From NCBI GenBank assembly GCA_910890315.1, contig CAJVGD010000014.1, positions 186,001 to 250,000 on the forward strand: a stretch of 64,000 bases of DNA, read 5' to 3'. The position numbers and the translations under genes were made by a program. Numbering within the stretch: position 1 is the first letter of the stretch; each line of letters starts with the position of its first letter. Of the stretch, positions 22,845 to 35,131 are shown piece after piece. Source of the DNA: Serendipita indica DSM 11827. Lineage: Eukaryota > Basidiomycota > Agaricomycetes > Sebacinales > Serendipitaceae. Under the pieces are notes generated by a model that was not told the DNA's origin, ran no database searches, and saw nothing but the letters and a program-made list of their open reading frames with translations.

Positions 22845-24609
22845 ATGAAATATTCAACACTTGTTTCTTCGTTGCTGTTTTTGGCCTCGTCAACCGCCGC
22901 GCCCTCTTCGTCCTCATCCACGACGCACGTCCGACGCAGGCCGGGAGACAAAGATGCCCAGAAGCTCACTTTACCCATCTCTTCTCGTGTCCACAGGACT
23001 GGGTACTCACATCCAGATACATTCATGCGCTCAAAGAGCCGGCGGCGGCGACGAGTTCTCAAGCCGAACATGGAGAAACGGCTAAGCGAGACGGTGCCGA
23101 TGAGCAAATTACATGAGGATCAGGCTGTACTTTACACGACGATATTCGTTGGAAATCCTCCACAGCCACTGGACGTTCAGGTGGATACAGCGTCTTCGTA
23201 GGTACTGCGACATAACGCTTCACGAGGCTGACCACTCTTCCTCTGAACTTTCAGTGACCTGTGGATTCCAATTTCCGGATGCACGAATTGCAATACAACT
23301 CTAATACAGACCAAAGCGATCATACTTCTTCATTATTTAACATAAGCAGCTCTACTACGTTTATACCCACGTCTCGTGGTGTAAAAATTGCATATGGTGA
23401 TGGGACAGGTGTTGGTGGAGTCGTCTCGAAAGATACAGTCTCCGTTGGTGGGTTCGTTTCTGAATCTTTTACAAACACTGACAACGATCCAGGAGACTTT
23501 GTTGTACACAACCAAACTCTCATTGCGGTCGAGAGTGTACAAGGACAGTTCGACACTGCCGGTGTATTTGGACTCGGCTGGCCGACACTCTCGACCTCAC
23601 GAGGGAACCCATGGTGGATCAATGCAATCGACCAGTTTGACGAGCCTGAATTTGGGCTATACCTGACCTCGTGCGGTTTTTGACCCTTGTTCCGTCTCTT
23701 GCTGACCCCAGAAATAGACCAACCAACGTGACCATTGCACCTGCCGGACAACTTACTCTCGGTGGACGGAATGAATCACTCCTTGACGGCGAGCCGCAGT
23801 TTGTACGGCTACTGGAGCAGAGCTTTTGGGCCGTTCCGCTGACGCAAGTCACTGTGACCACCAATTCAAGTTCAGCTACCAATACCGCGTCGACATCTTC
23901 ATCAAGTGCGACTGTTAGTCTTGCCGGCGACGACGCTGTGGCTATCCTAGATTGTGGGAGCGAGCTCATCTACGGACCGACGGTATATGTAGATGCGGTC
24001 TACGCGAGCATCGAAGGAGCTGTGAAGAATGAAGCCGATGGAGACGATGATGATGGATGGCTTTTGCGTGCGTGTTCTTGCCTTCTTTGGGGGTATGGCT
24101 AATGCAATCTTGGCAGCATGTGATACTAGAGCAAGCTTGGTCTTCTCATTTGGGACCGTAGATGTGGTTCTCCCTTCGTCCCTTCTGGTTCAGCCCTCGC
24201 CTATTGCACAATCTCCGGCGACCAGCACAAGTAGGACGAGTACGAGTGCGACTCCAAGTACGACAGCGCGGAGATACTGTTCTGGAACTCTTGTTGGTGA
24301 CAATGATGCTTCGACAACAAACGGTGCTTCTCCTGCGTGGATCCTCGGACACGCGTTTCTCAAAGCGACCTATACTGTCTTCCGCAAAGGGACGTCACCG
24401 AGTGTAGGATTGCAAAGCTCAAAAGTGGCTACTCAACTTCTTCGAATGGTGGGGATGGGATTGGGAATGCGGGCGTGGGCGAAGAGGTTGTGACGGCAAG
24501 CCCAGGGTTGGATGGAGCACAGACGTTGGACTCTGGTTCGATAATGTTGGTACCGATGAGTGAGTTTTGGGTCTGGACTCTTTTGTGTACATTGATGCTA
24601 GTCTACTGA
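22845..24609 (+). CDS. Secreted pepsin-like (A1) aspartic protease, possibly GPI-anchored
   Basis: Signal peptide MKYSTLVSSLLFLASSTAA, a basic propeptide (KSRRRRR), then the A1 peptidase fold: LYTTIFVGNPPQPLDVQVDT with the first active-site Asp in DTASSDLWIP, the flap region AYGDGTGVGGVV, and FDTAGVFGLGWP. The second active-site Asp lies in AILDCGSELIYGP, and the C-terminal lobe signature is WILGHAFLKATYTVFRKG. The end (MLVPMSEFWVWTLLCTLMLV) is a hydrophobic tail like a GPI signal. Oddities: the usual DTG motifs are DTA and DCG here, and two one-base frame breaks are needed (near 23.29 and 24.41 kb). Both look like a missing base; with the altered motifs this could be an inactive homolog, or simply sequence error plus a divergent enzyme. 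Confidence 0.75.
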
Positions 24610-24726
24610 ATATGCTACTTGATAACGATTTTAGCGTGGCGCTGAACCGGTTATCACGTGCTTGAGCCGGCTTGGACCCGACCATAAATCGCAGCGGGCC
24701 CGTTAAAGCGCCCCCGACCAGATTGG

Positions 24727-27284
24727 ATGCCACCCTCTTCGGTTCTCAGACTCCCCGGTCGTCTCTTGCGGCTCTCTTCGCGTTCGGCATCTGCCTTTTG
24801 CCCACCATCTCTCACAACTCGGAGCTTGAACACAACTCGCTCTCTCACACGCAATTCCAGTCAATCTTGGTCTGATCCGACTCCTAGCTTCGTGAATTTG
24901 TCTACAGCAAACTGCCGGAACATGTCAACAACCACTTCCCGAATGCTCCCAGTCGGCTTGAAGCCATCCGAATATGCGATTCCACTCTCTAGCATGCCAG
25001 AAAACTGGAAAGAGCTCGCGCCGTTTCCGCCAGCACGTGAACGCACGCAAACATATGCGCACCAAGATGCACTCCCGCATCTGCCTGTCCCGCCACTCGC
25101 ACAGACGCTTGACAAGCTCAAGAAGAGCTTGCATGCGATGAAGATGAGTGAGGAGGAGATGAAAGAGGCCGAGCGAAAGATTGATGCGTTTGGTGCCCCC
25201 GGCGGTGTCGGCGAAGTGTTACAAAAGCGATTGGAAGAGAGGAGAGAGATGGAAGAACGAAAGGGTGGAAGGGGTCATTGGTTGGAGGCGTGGTGGGATG
25301 ATCTGGCATACATGGGCTACCGGGACTCGGTAAGGTCTTCTATCGGCTCATAGCCGACTCTGACTCTGATATCCAGGTCGTCATCAACGTTTCATACTTT
25401 TGTGAGTTTTCTTTCTATTGATCTATCTGGCTGACCATGTCACAGATGGCTTTGACTTACCGCCGAATACGCCTACACCTCTCGCAGTGAACAATGTCGA
25501 CCCAAGCACGCCAACACCTTTTGCATTGCACAGGGCCGCATCTACCGCTCGTGGTGCGCTGCTCTTCCGACAGCAACTCCTCACTGGCCAAATCGAACCA
25601 GATGCGACAAAGGCAGGACCAATGTGCATGGACTCGTGGCGCTGGATGTTTGATAGCTGTCGTATCCCACACAAGCCATCTGATTACGCCCTCTCTTTCG
25701 CTCCTTCTTCGCGTGATGCAGATATCGGCGTCGATGGACACTTTATCGTCGTTCGCAAGAACCGATTCTGGAAGGTGGTCAACACGGTGCAGGATGCCAA
25801 TGGGAAGAAGCGACTACTATCTACGGAGGAGATACAGAAACAACTCGAGTATATCGTCTCGCAAACGACAGAGCGCAAGCAAGCCGTTGGCAACTTGACA
25901 GCAAGCGACCGAGATAACTGGGCAGATGACTATATTATTCTAGCCGGAATCTCTGAGAATAACAAGGGAGTGTTGCACGACATTCACTCCGCGGCATTTG
26001 TCGTCTGTCTCGACGACACGTCTCCGACGCCTTCACAAAGCCCCTTTAAAGTGACCCCGACGTCCATCATGAAGAACGGAGACTCGACCTCGACCGTCTC
26101 TGGTGCGGATCCTGTCTCGTTTAGCCGCTGGCTGTGGCACGGTGGCTTGGCCGGCGAGAGTAATCAACTGGGGAACAGGTGGATGGACAAGGCCGTCCAG
26201 TTCATCGTGGCACCCAATGGAGAGATGGGCATCCTCGGCGAGCATTCGACAATGGACGGTACCCCCACGACGCGAATGTGCGACCAGGTCCTCGATGCAA
26301 TCTACTCGCCCACATTTGATCATGGTGTTGCGTCGGCTTCTTCGATTATCCCTGAAGCCCTCGACTTTGATATTTCACCCGAGCTGGAGAAGCGAATTTC
26401 GGAAGCGAAGAAGAGGAGTGATGAGCTCGTGTCGAGTCAAATCTTGACCTACTACTTGACAGAATATGGAAAGCAAGAGATCAAGACGTATGGGATTGGG
26501 CCAGACAGTTGGACGCAGATGGTCGTCCAGTTGGCATATGATCGATGGTGTCGCAAGCATGGTAGGGTGTTGATACTCTCTAATGCTACCATACTGATGC
26601 CCCTCCAGGTAAAGCCCTCGGCTCAAGGGAACTGGCGGGACGTACGAAGCCGCCACGACCCGCAAATATAAAAAGGGAAGAACAGAAGCTATTCGGGTCG
26701 TCTCGAATCCTGTTCGACGATGGATTGAATCCATGTCTGCACCCTCGTCTTCCAACGAGGACAAGAAACGCTTGCTTTCAGAGGCGGCCAAACAGCACAT
26801 TTACGACGCAAAGGATGCAGGAAATGGTATGGGTATCGATAGGCACTTGCTCGGTTTGCGACTGCTAGTTCAAGAGTCTGATGGAGGTACGTTTTCGGTA
26901 CTCGCTGGACGATAGAGGCTGACAGAGCTCAAAGCTAAAGCCCTCGAGCTCTTTGATGACCCGCTCTTCCAACGCGCAAAGAAATGGGTACTCTCAACCT
27001 CTGCAATCTTTTCCAAGCATTTCCCCGTCTACGGATGGGGAGAGGTGGTCCCTGACGGATTCGGTGTGGCGTACATGACGGGCTATGATGGTGCGTATCT
27101 TCAACTTTTTTTAACAGTCTTGTTCTTTGATCCGTAACTGATTCGTACCCTTTAGACCGCCTTCAATTCACCATTACGTCCCGAAAGGAAATGGACAATG
27201 AGGGCTTTATTCGCGAGATTGAGCGTGCATCAGATGATATGCGCGCCCTCTTCCGATCGCAAGATATCCCTAGTCCAAAGATGT
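24727..27284 (+). CDS. Mitochondrial carnitine O-acyltransferase (acetyltransferase type)
   Basis: Choline/carnitine acyltransferase family, moving acetyl/acyl groups between CoA and carnitine. An Arg/Ser-rich presequence (VLRLPGRLLRLSSRSASAF) suggests mitochondrial import. Family motifs: PVPPLAQTLDKL near the mature start, VVINVSYFYGF, RWMFDSCRIP, the catalytic His in LGEHSTMDGTP, and the carnitine/CoA-binding run TYEAATTRKYKKGRTEAIR. Later come DRHLLGLRLL, FGVAYMTGYD and FTITSRKEMD near the C-terminus. About six exons with short introns. One frame break at about 26,611-26,628, between RWCRKHGKAL and GTGGTYEAATT, looks like a single missing base. The final residues SPKM are not a standard peroxisomal signal. 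Confidence 0.9.
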
Positions 27285-27390
27285 AAACATTCGCTCTTGA
27301 TATCAATCTACTTTGCACATAGTTAAGCAATACACTGGCACATTTGTCCGTCAGCCGTTTCCACAAATCCATGGATTCACTGCGAAGGGA

Positions 27391-29311
27391 TCAATCGGAA
27401 TCACGATAGACCTCGACCAAGATCGAGGCTTGGACCGCCTTGGCCTTGCGATCCTTTGTGGACGGTATTCGACCTGGAGCCGTCCACGTACTGGCCCTTT
27501 TAGGGACCGAAAGCGTGGGAGCAGGAGCACCGACTGCTTCCAAAACGCCCACATCCCTCCTAGTCTCCATATCCATACACAGAGACGTAGAAGGGCTACT
27601 CGTACCGATTCGACGGTCCTCAAATGCATCTCGCCGCGTCGTAGAGCATCCAGAGACACGAGAAGAAGGTATGTCAAAGGACGGGCCCACAATGTCGTTT
27701 GACCGAGATCGAGTTGCGGCTTTCTTGGGCGCAATGAGCGGTATCCACGCGGACCTCTTCTCCCTGGATGTAGATTGCATTCTCTTGGTGCAGGGGCTCC
27801 CGGCTGTGCTCGGTCGCGGCCTTGAAGTGCGTAGCGTCTCGACCCGCTCTTCGGATATGCGCTGTTCAACCAACGTCGAGGAAGAGGTGAATGCTGATGG
27901 GGCCGTCTTGGGACGATCAGAACTCGTTTTGGAAGTGGGCTTGGCTACGGCGTCCCGTGTTCGGCACGTATCTTCCCGCTCTTGGATGCCTCTTTCCATC
28001 GTACAGGGTCGGCAACTAGAGGAGGCTACTGGGGACAATGGACCCAAAAATACATCTGCCGGAGACTGGACATAATACCAGTCCTCATCCAGATCCTCAT
28101 GGGTACGCATAGCGGTATTATGGATTGACAGGACGGCGAATTCATCATCCTGGAAGAACCGAGAAGGCGCATCTTGAACACGAGTCTCGGTATATTCTTG
28201 AAGCTGCGCTAGTGCAGACGGCAGTGTATACCCAGACGCACTCCAAGGTATTGTGGTAAAAAGTGATGCCGAATCGTGTCTTCGGGCGGGCGGAGCCCAT
28301 CGAATGGTCGTTGAGCAGATGGTTTGGGCGTGAGTTGAGGGAGAGTAGAACATCTTGCGTAGACGGAGGAACAGTCGCGCAACAATCCTAAAGAAAGTCA
28401 GCTCGGCTCTCAAGTAGGGGAGTTATGTACGTCGAAAAGATGCTCCAGTTTAGGTAAACGAAGACGTAAATCAGATTGGGAGATGTGTCTCTTGGAATCA
28501 GTAGCCAAGAGATACCAGATACCAAGGAAAGGATAGAAACGACCTGGTAGTTGTCAATATCGCTAGGATATATGCACGAGTCACGTACGATAAAGTAGAT
28601 GACTCCGTCTCGAAGCAGGAGGCTCATAACCGACGACATGTCCTTGAGTGTTCGCAAGGGCGACGGGTACTGGTACGCCTTCATCACTGTGAAAGCAGTC
28701 ACCAGCCATACAAAGGCGGCCTGGACTCCTGGAAGAATCGTTTGGATATGTGATCCAGAGATGGACGTACAAGTTCCAAGAATGGAGTTGTACGCCAGTG
28801 TCGGCAGCATCGAAAAGTAAACGACAGCGGCGCCGGCACCCATGGTGAACACCATGACCACCAGTGTCGCCCATAGGAACCAGAAAATACGCATGTTGGT
28901 TTTCCATAATGCAGCGACGCGGAGAACCATGATGCCACCCCATGACGCGACGCCGACTACGAAACCGACGATACTGACACCTTGTTTACAGAATGTCTGC
29001 GAGAATGGAGGGTGAAACGGGGAGAGGGAATATGCCATGAAGAGGATGCTCGCAAGGCTAACGTAGCGATTCCCAAAGTAAAGGAGGGTTGGAAATGTCC
29101 AGAGGTCGCGCTTCCAAACTAGCTCAATCTTTGGGGAAATATAAGCCCCTCTCTCATCTCTCAAAGTCATTACTCACCTCGTCCCCAGAGTGAGGAGAAT
29201 GTCGTAAGTGAACACGGTAGCTGCGGCGACGAGCGCATACTGGGAGACCATGACGGATAGCTTAGCAGAGAGGAATTCCTGCCACATGTTCGAAGGTGCC
29301 AGTTCGTCCAT
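27391..29311 (-). CDS. DUF6533-type seven-helix membrane protein with long tail
   Basis: Starts at ATG 29311 (MDELAPSNMWQEFLSAKLS). Exon 1 encodes YALVAAATVFTYDILLTLG, then IELVWKRDLWTFPTLLYFGN follows; the YD-hhLT and E-h-W-KR signature fits the DUF6533 domain of basidiomycete GPCR-like proteins. Further hydrophobic helices: MVLRVAALWKTNMRIFWFL, ATLVVMVFTMGAGAAVVYF, GVQAAFVWLVTAFTVMKAY, LLLRDGVIYFIVRDSC and VSILSLVSGISWLLIP. A short intron near 28,430 joins NWSIFST to IVARLFLRLRKMF and a 330-residue Ser/Arg-rich cytoplasmic tail ending at 27391. The exon 1/exon 2 splice is out of phase by one base (a G seems missing before the donor). Ligand and partner unknown. Confidence 0.8.
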
Positions 29312-30544
29312 GGCGGAAGGGAGAGGCAGGCTCGTGGAGACAACCTGTAGAGCCCCTATATTTACCCAGACAGGCGCTCTATCTCTGTAAAAGAGAAGCG
29401 TCTGGTGAGATGCATGGGGCGCCGATAATGAAGAGGGTGGAGATGTTCTGGTACCCCATCGCTATTGAACAGCAGCTCGGCTGCGATAGCGTGGCAGCAC
29501 CCTAGACCACCGTCGGTCGCCATAGCGGAAGATGGATCAACGTCCAAGGATACTGATCGGTAGCGTGAAAGGGTGATCGATTGAGAGTAGTTGTCTGCTG
29601 ACCTTGACCAATTGCGATTGTTCCCACCCAAATGACGTCGAACCACCAAAAGATGACAGATGAGTTGAGAAAGAAGATAACAAACGTGTCCACACTGTGG
29701 CGCGGCTTTGAGGACGGTGTTGGCGTTGAATGCGCAGCCCATATGGACAGGCCAGATAGAAGTAGAGCTGGATCTGGATGTGGGCGATCAGTCGCTTTAT
29801 CTATTGAAGAAGCGTAGGTGCGAAGGCTTTGCTTCGTAGCGTCCTCGCTAAACGCACCTCCATGACCACCGGCTCGATACCCGAGCCATACCGCGTGAAA
29901 ATGGATCAAAGAGTGGCTTTGATGCCGAAAAGACGGAGCAAGGTGTTTCAAGTCGCACGTGGAATCGAAGATTCACTAGTCACGAGCGGCATAGACGGGT
30001 CTATGGACAGATCCAATCCAGGTGATGGGTTTGAATAGTTTGGTTATCGCTATAAGCGATAGAATGATACATCAGGATGAAAGGTCGACATGGTCAAGAG
30101 TCAAGTTGCGACAGCACCACATCCGCTCCCTCGCCTACAAAGTAGGAAATCCAAAACTTTAGGAGTGGCTACGTAATTTAGTGCATTCGAGGTTTCTGTT
30201 CTCACGCAGCGAGCTGTCTCGTGCTTGGTGGTGAAGCAATTATCACGAGGCGGATTGAGTGAGAAAACTAGTTTATATATTCGAGTTGCGGACAGGCCGT
30301 CAATGAGGCTAGTATGATACAATAACTCTTATGGCTTCCTATTAACCAATAGCTGTATCGGGGTCTCTGAAGAATACCTTTGGAGGAGCGTAAGAAGAGT
30401 AGTTTTAGCAATTACAAGACTAATCTAGTCACAAGTCGAATGTTGGCTGCTCACCACTTGGGCGGCAGCAGGAGGTTCGACTTGTTTCCACCAACTTCCT
30501 GTTGAACATACATTTCGGCCGCACCAGCTGGTTCGGGGGAGTCA
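29312..30544. other. Stretch with no complete gene
   Basis: On the minus strand around 29,600-29,720 a hydrophobic piece (VDTFVIFFLNSSVIFWWFDV) ends at a good intron (gtcagca...gatcag). It may be the remains of a membrane-protein gene, but I cannot extend it. The rest, including the AT-rich 30.0-30.5 kb part, shows nothing. Confidence 0.35.
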
Positions 30545-32678
30545 ATAGTGCCCAAATGAGTTCACTTCTAATGGTATTACACATTTCGTCACCCAGCTAC
30601 TTTCAATCGACACCGTCCTTCAGTTTAGCGGCCAAACGTTCTACATCTTTCCGACGGAGCGGGACGTCGAGGTGATGGACCTAATACAACTGATCACTGT
30701 AAGTCATCTTCCGTCTTCCGTAGAGGTAGCCCACTCATTCCACCCTAGGACCATGGAGGGGTAGTGTTTGATTATCATAGGAAAGGCTATTATAAGAACG
30801 ATCCTGCACTCAAGCAGGGTCATGGCATTGTGCTGGTCGACCCATCCCAACCCTATGCACCCGAGCTATTCCAGAGAAGAGTTCGGGTGAACGAGGCCCA
30901 AAACACCAGACTGGAATATGTCAACTGGGGTTATATCCGATTCAGCCTTGATACTAACGAGGTATTGAGTGTGGATGAAGCAATGGACTCTCTCGTCTTC
31001 AATCGGACGGCGGAGAGCAACGGCGGATGGAGGATCCACCTCTCACCAAAACTTGGATTCAGCGAGCAGCGCTTCGAAAAGATCAAGGAGCAGATTACGG
31101 TACGATGATATTCTCACCTTGATTCTACGGCTCATACTCTTTCAAGCTTCGAGGTGGCCAGATCGTCGAAGACAAGGAAGAGGCGGATATAATCATTCTC
31201 CCCGACGATCCTGACATTCTTGAAGAAGGTCGAACCAACTATCGAGGGAATCCAGAAACGCGTGTAGAAAGCTATAGATGGTTGGTTGAGACAATCAAGA
31301 GACAGTACATCAAATTCACCCCACCGGAGATTAAATTTATGCCTGGTACTCCCGTATTGTACGTAATCTTCCCGGTTTTGTATGTGAGCTCAAAATGATT
31401 CTCAGGAAACGGACTCCGTTTACTGAACAAGAGAGGGAGCATCTTGTGAGGTATATGGGTGCGCACTGTCATCCATCTGGGAGCGGAAGAATGGGGCATA
31501 ACCTGTACATCAAAATGTGTGAGGTATGCTGCTGTCTATCCATTGCATGTCCAGCGAGTGACCCACGAGATAGGAAAAAGAATGGGCCAAAGCGCACCCA
31601 TGGCGATCTTGGCGGGAGCAGTATAAGAAGAACTCGAAAAAGTTTGACGAGGACATATACAAATGGCAAAAAGCTCATCCTGCCAAGTTTGCGGATGGAC
31701 ATGGCAGAGATACGCGGCGCAATCCGCCAGGGAGACGACGAATCCAGGCCAAGAGGCTTGTTAGAAAGGCGGATATGTATCAGTCTGATGTCGAAGAAGA
31801 GGACGAAGGAGACGCTTCGAGGACGAGCAACGAACGAGACCAACGTTCCCGCCATCTCGCAAGCGAAGGCAACCCGACATTTCATCCGAAGATGAGCAAC
31901 CACCTGCTTCGGCAGATGAGGAAGAACTACAAGACTATGGAATTGGAGGAGACGAGTGAGTCTTGCGGTCTCGTCATGCGCCGGTGGGTCTCATACGCGA
32001 GCAGGGTTGGAATGGATACCGGAGAGCAATTCGATGAAGTGCTCGATGCTATGCCAAAGTCGACACCCCCACGAGTCGAAGCAGTCCCGCCCAGCAAACG
32101 CATGAAGTACAGCACTGGAGATGACGTTTCAAGGACACTCGTTGGCCGACCGTCTTCAGCTGTACCCAGCTTTTCACGCAATCAGCGAAGCACTCCTCAA
32201 CCACAGAGCTCTCGCGCCGGCCCAGCGGCTTCAACTGCAAAGAGCGAGCAGTACTATGGCATAGTGAGCGACCTCGATGAACCAGACGAAGAGGACGAAG
32301 ATTGGGAAGAGAAATTGGTTCGTGAAGCGAAGAGCTCCACAGACGATCACTATAGCGGGAGCAGCAGACCTGCTGGTTTGCCACCAAACCTGGACCAGCA
32401 GAGTGTGAGAAAAAGCCTAGCGAAGAAAAGTCGTGGATCACTCAAGGCATATCCTACCACACACCAAGACGAAGAAGAAGAAGCGAGAGAGGAAGCAACG
32501 ATCCCCGCTCGTACTTTCAAGCGTGTGAACAGGTTAAAAGGTAGTTACATATCTACAACTCGGTTCGATATCGTTCTAACGTACTGTTACAGCCGAAAGC
32601 TCGCCGACTTTCAAGCTCTCAAAAGCCGGGCAAAAGTATTCAAGCAACTTACTCAAACGGCGGGGTGGAGATTCCTGA
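30545..32678 (+). CDS. Rap1/TERF2IP-like telomere protein (BRCT + Myb)
   Basis: N-terminal BRCT-like segment: LQFSGQTFYIFPTERDVEVM, ITDHGGVVFD, GIVLVDP, then YVNWGYIRFSLDTNEVLSVD, matching the beta-alpha-beta and conserved W/Y positions of Rap1 BRCT. A second such segment may follow (LRGGQIVEDKEEADIIILPD). Next is a Rap1-type Myb domain: KRTPFTEQEREHLVRYM, GHNLYIKMCE, then HPWRSWREQYKKNSKKF. The rest is acidic and disordered (EDEQPPASADEEELQDYG). In this family the Myb domain and C-terminus support telomere-end protein assembly (shelterin) and gene silencing. Short introns near 30.70, 31.10, 31.36, 31.52, 31.96 and 32.54 kb. Exact start and end are unsure (a competing last frame ends near 32,744), and one base seems missing near 31,815. 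Confidence 0.7.
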
Positions 32679-32826
32679 TATCGATTCAGTGCGTCTGCGG
32701 TCTGTTGCTCGCAAGCAAAGGTGGCCCATCTTGGAGGTCTAGTTTATATATGTCGTAATCCGGACTATTTGCTTCGGCCGGTGATTGAAACGGGGCTGCT
32801 ATATACAAAAGCGTTTAGTGTACATT

Positions 32827-34433
32827 CTAAGAGTCGGTAATTCCTTTGAGTGCGTCGACGATGCCATAAAAGGCGGGCTTGGCCTTGTAGTTTTCGTCGA
32901 ATGGGAGAGCAGCACCCTGAGGAATTGTGAGCCAAGAGTGCGGTGAATGCAAGGAGGGACACCTACGTAGCCAGGGAAGGTGCCAGGGACCCAGCTGTAC
33001 TTGTCGGAATAACCGGCAATCGTCACGCCTACGCACCGCGGAACTGCCATGCAGGCCCTGACCGCCGTGTTATAGTCCTTTTTCTGCTGATCGAGCTTAG
33101 CAGAGGTGATGGGGAGCTGAATGCGAATGTCAAGTTCGGTAATGGCGACATCAACACCTGTCGCCACCAGTGCGTTGAGCGCAGAGACCATAAAAGTGAA
33201 AGAAGGCGTTTGGCCAGAGATAAGATGGGCTTGGGAGCCAACTTGAGTAATCTTGACGCCACGTGCCTTGAGTCGCTTGACAAGGGCGATATAGGCGGCT
33301 ATTTTCGAATTGTTGTTATCCAAATTGTAGCTGATAGGTGATCAGTTATCATCTCGTTGGGTACGAGTCGACTTACTCGTTGGCTGCAAGGCCTACACTG
33401 GGATCTGCGGCAGCCGCAGCACGGAAGCTAATAGAAAGGTGAACCAGAATCGAACATTTCAAGGCTGTGACGCACGCAATGTCAACAAAGTATTCACCAA
33501 TGGTCTTGTAAAAGACGCTCTGACGCCACGTCCCGTCCTCGTTGAAAATCTCATTCGTCACGTCCCAAGTTTTCACCTTGCCGGAAAAGTGCTTGACGAG
33601 CGTAGTGACATGGTTCTGGAGCACCGAAACAAGTGTGCCGTTGTTAAAGTTGCTATTGCTGACCCACGAAGGAAGCTGGCTATGCCAAACTGTGGGTATG
33701 GTTCGGTCAGGAAGCAGACCGGGAAGTAAAAGACACACCAAGAGTGTGCCCGCGCATTTGGCGTCCGCCACTCAAAGCCCAATTGACAATATTATCCGCA
33801 GCGCCGAATGTGAACAGGTTCCTGGAAGGCTCCGTGGCATCCCATTTCATTTTATTTCCTGGTGTAACTTGATCTAAAGATGAATGAGTAATCGATCAAT
33901 CGTTTGGATCCATCATGCGAAATGCCTTACTGAACATATGGACGTTGCTCGCAATAACCATGTACGCAGAATTTTGCATCTCTGTGGTATCAATCATTTG
34001 TCCCTTCAGGTGTGTGAGTTGTCGAGGGTGCTCATTTCCAGCCCGTCTTACAATGTATTGTTTACCAGCGGCAACGGCCAGATCTGCAAGTCCAGGAGTT
34101 GAGGAGGAGCTCGTGCCACTACTCGTAGTCGTCGTCGTTGTGGTCGTTTGGGGGCGGGTTGTTGCGGTCGAGGATGATGGCAGACACTGCGAGTACCAGT
34201 CATTGGAGTACACACAACTCGCACCGGAAACGCAAGTAGTGGCTCCCATCCATCCAATCTGACCTGAAATGAGCGAAGGCACCAAAATTCGCTTGACGTA
34301 CCCCGCTAGATTGAGATTAGCACCGGTCTCGACCAGCGGAGTGTTGGACGTACCCGCATTGACCCCATAGAGGTACATCAGCATAGGCTTGACCAGCTGC
34401 AGCTAAAAGGAGAGCAAACCCGTATCTAACCAT
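32827..34433 (-). CDS. Secreted GH10 endo-1,4-beta-xylanase with N-terminal CBM1 (copy 1)
   Basis: Cuts xylan backbone outside the cell. ATG 34433 gives the signal peptide [18 protein letters not shown]. The CBM1 follows ([10 protein letters not shown], then [15 protein letters not shown] and NDWYSQC), with aromatic residues that stack on cellulose. Part of the CGGI motif is encoded by a 4-base micro-exon at 34302-34305. A Ser/Thr linker (TTTTTTTT) leads to the GH10 barrel: [29 protein letters not shown], acid/base Glu in [35 protein letters not shown], nucleophile Glu in [11 protein letters not shown], and the end [15 protein letters not shown]. Joins without frame break. Closest relative in the window is the copy at 39.9 kb. 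Confidence 0.93.
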
Positions 34434-34477
34434 GGTTATAAGTCCTTACAGAGATCATGCTGGGACCGGTTCGCTCC

Positions 34478-34485
34478 TTTTATAT
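34478..34485 (-). promoter_or_regulatory. TATA box, GH10 copy 1
   Basis: Minus strand reads GGATATAAAAGGAG, about 47 bases before ATG 34433. Confidence 0.5.
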
Positions 34486-35131
34486 CCGCAAGACCACCAC
34501 CATGCTTGCTTCTATCGACAACCTTGAATGATCCAAGGTGAACCCGAAGTAGTTTGCCATGTCTATTCATAGCGGCTCTTGCAGACATTCGGGACAGCCG
34601 GATGGACGCGCCGGGGTAGCCGCAAAGATTGATCGCCCGGATGTAGCCAAGGCGTGACCATAGCCTCTTGGGGAGTAAAATTAGATTCTTTCCCCGTGGC
34701 GGCTGTAGATGTACGCCCTCTCGGCCTATCGCCGCCCCAATCTTCCTCCGGCTTGCGACCGTGGAGCTTATCATGTCAAATGAATGGCACCCTGCCTACG
34801 AGGGGCCAAAGTTACTTGTTCAAAGTTGACTATACAGTCTCATATGCTGTCTGATAAGGGGGAGTAAGTCGAACTGCAACATTAATGGTATGATCTCCTA
34901 CCTTGTAAGGATTCGTGACCTTGTTGACTAGATGAAGCAAGTAGAAATGAAGGCAGGAGTGCATGTAATATTCACGATGATTAGTGACTAGATGTGGTCG
35001 GGTCCAAACCTTGCAACCAATGAACTGGCTGAGTTGTGATTGAATCAGATTATAAAGAACTATAGTGATTGAATTTGTTACTTTGAATGAGACATCGTGA
35101 CTTTGGTCGTCGCGCCAACTTGGAGTCTACA
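34486..35131. other. Divergent promoter region, xylanase/Nsp1
   Basis: About 650 bases between two divergent genes. A TATAAAG-like motif lies near 35,051 upstream of the Nsp1 start. No gene seen. Confidence 0.4.

Noticed and set aside
22565-23107. Minus-strand frame of 180 codons over the protease start
   Set aside because: Antisense to the signal peptide and propeptide exon of the protease; no domain and no exons of its own.
27440-28075. Plus-strand frame of 211 codons
   Set aside because: Mirror of the Ser/Arg-rich tail of the DUF6533-type gene, an artefact of skewed composition.
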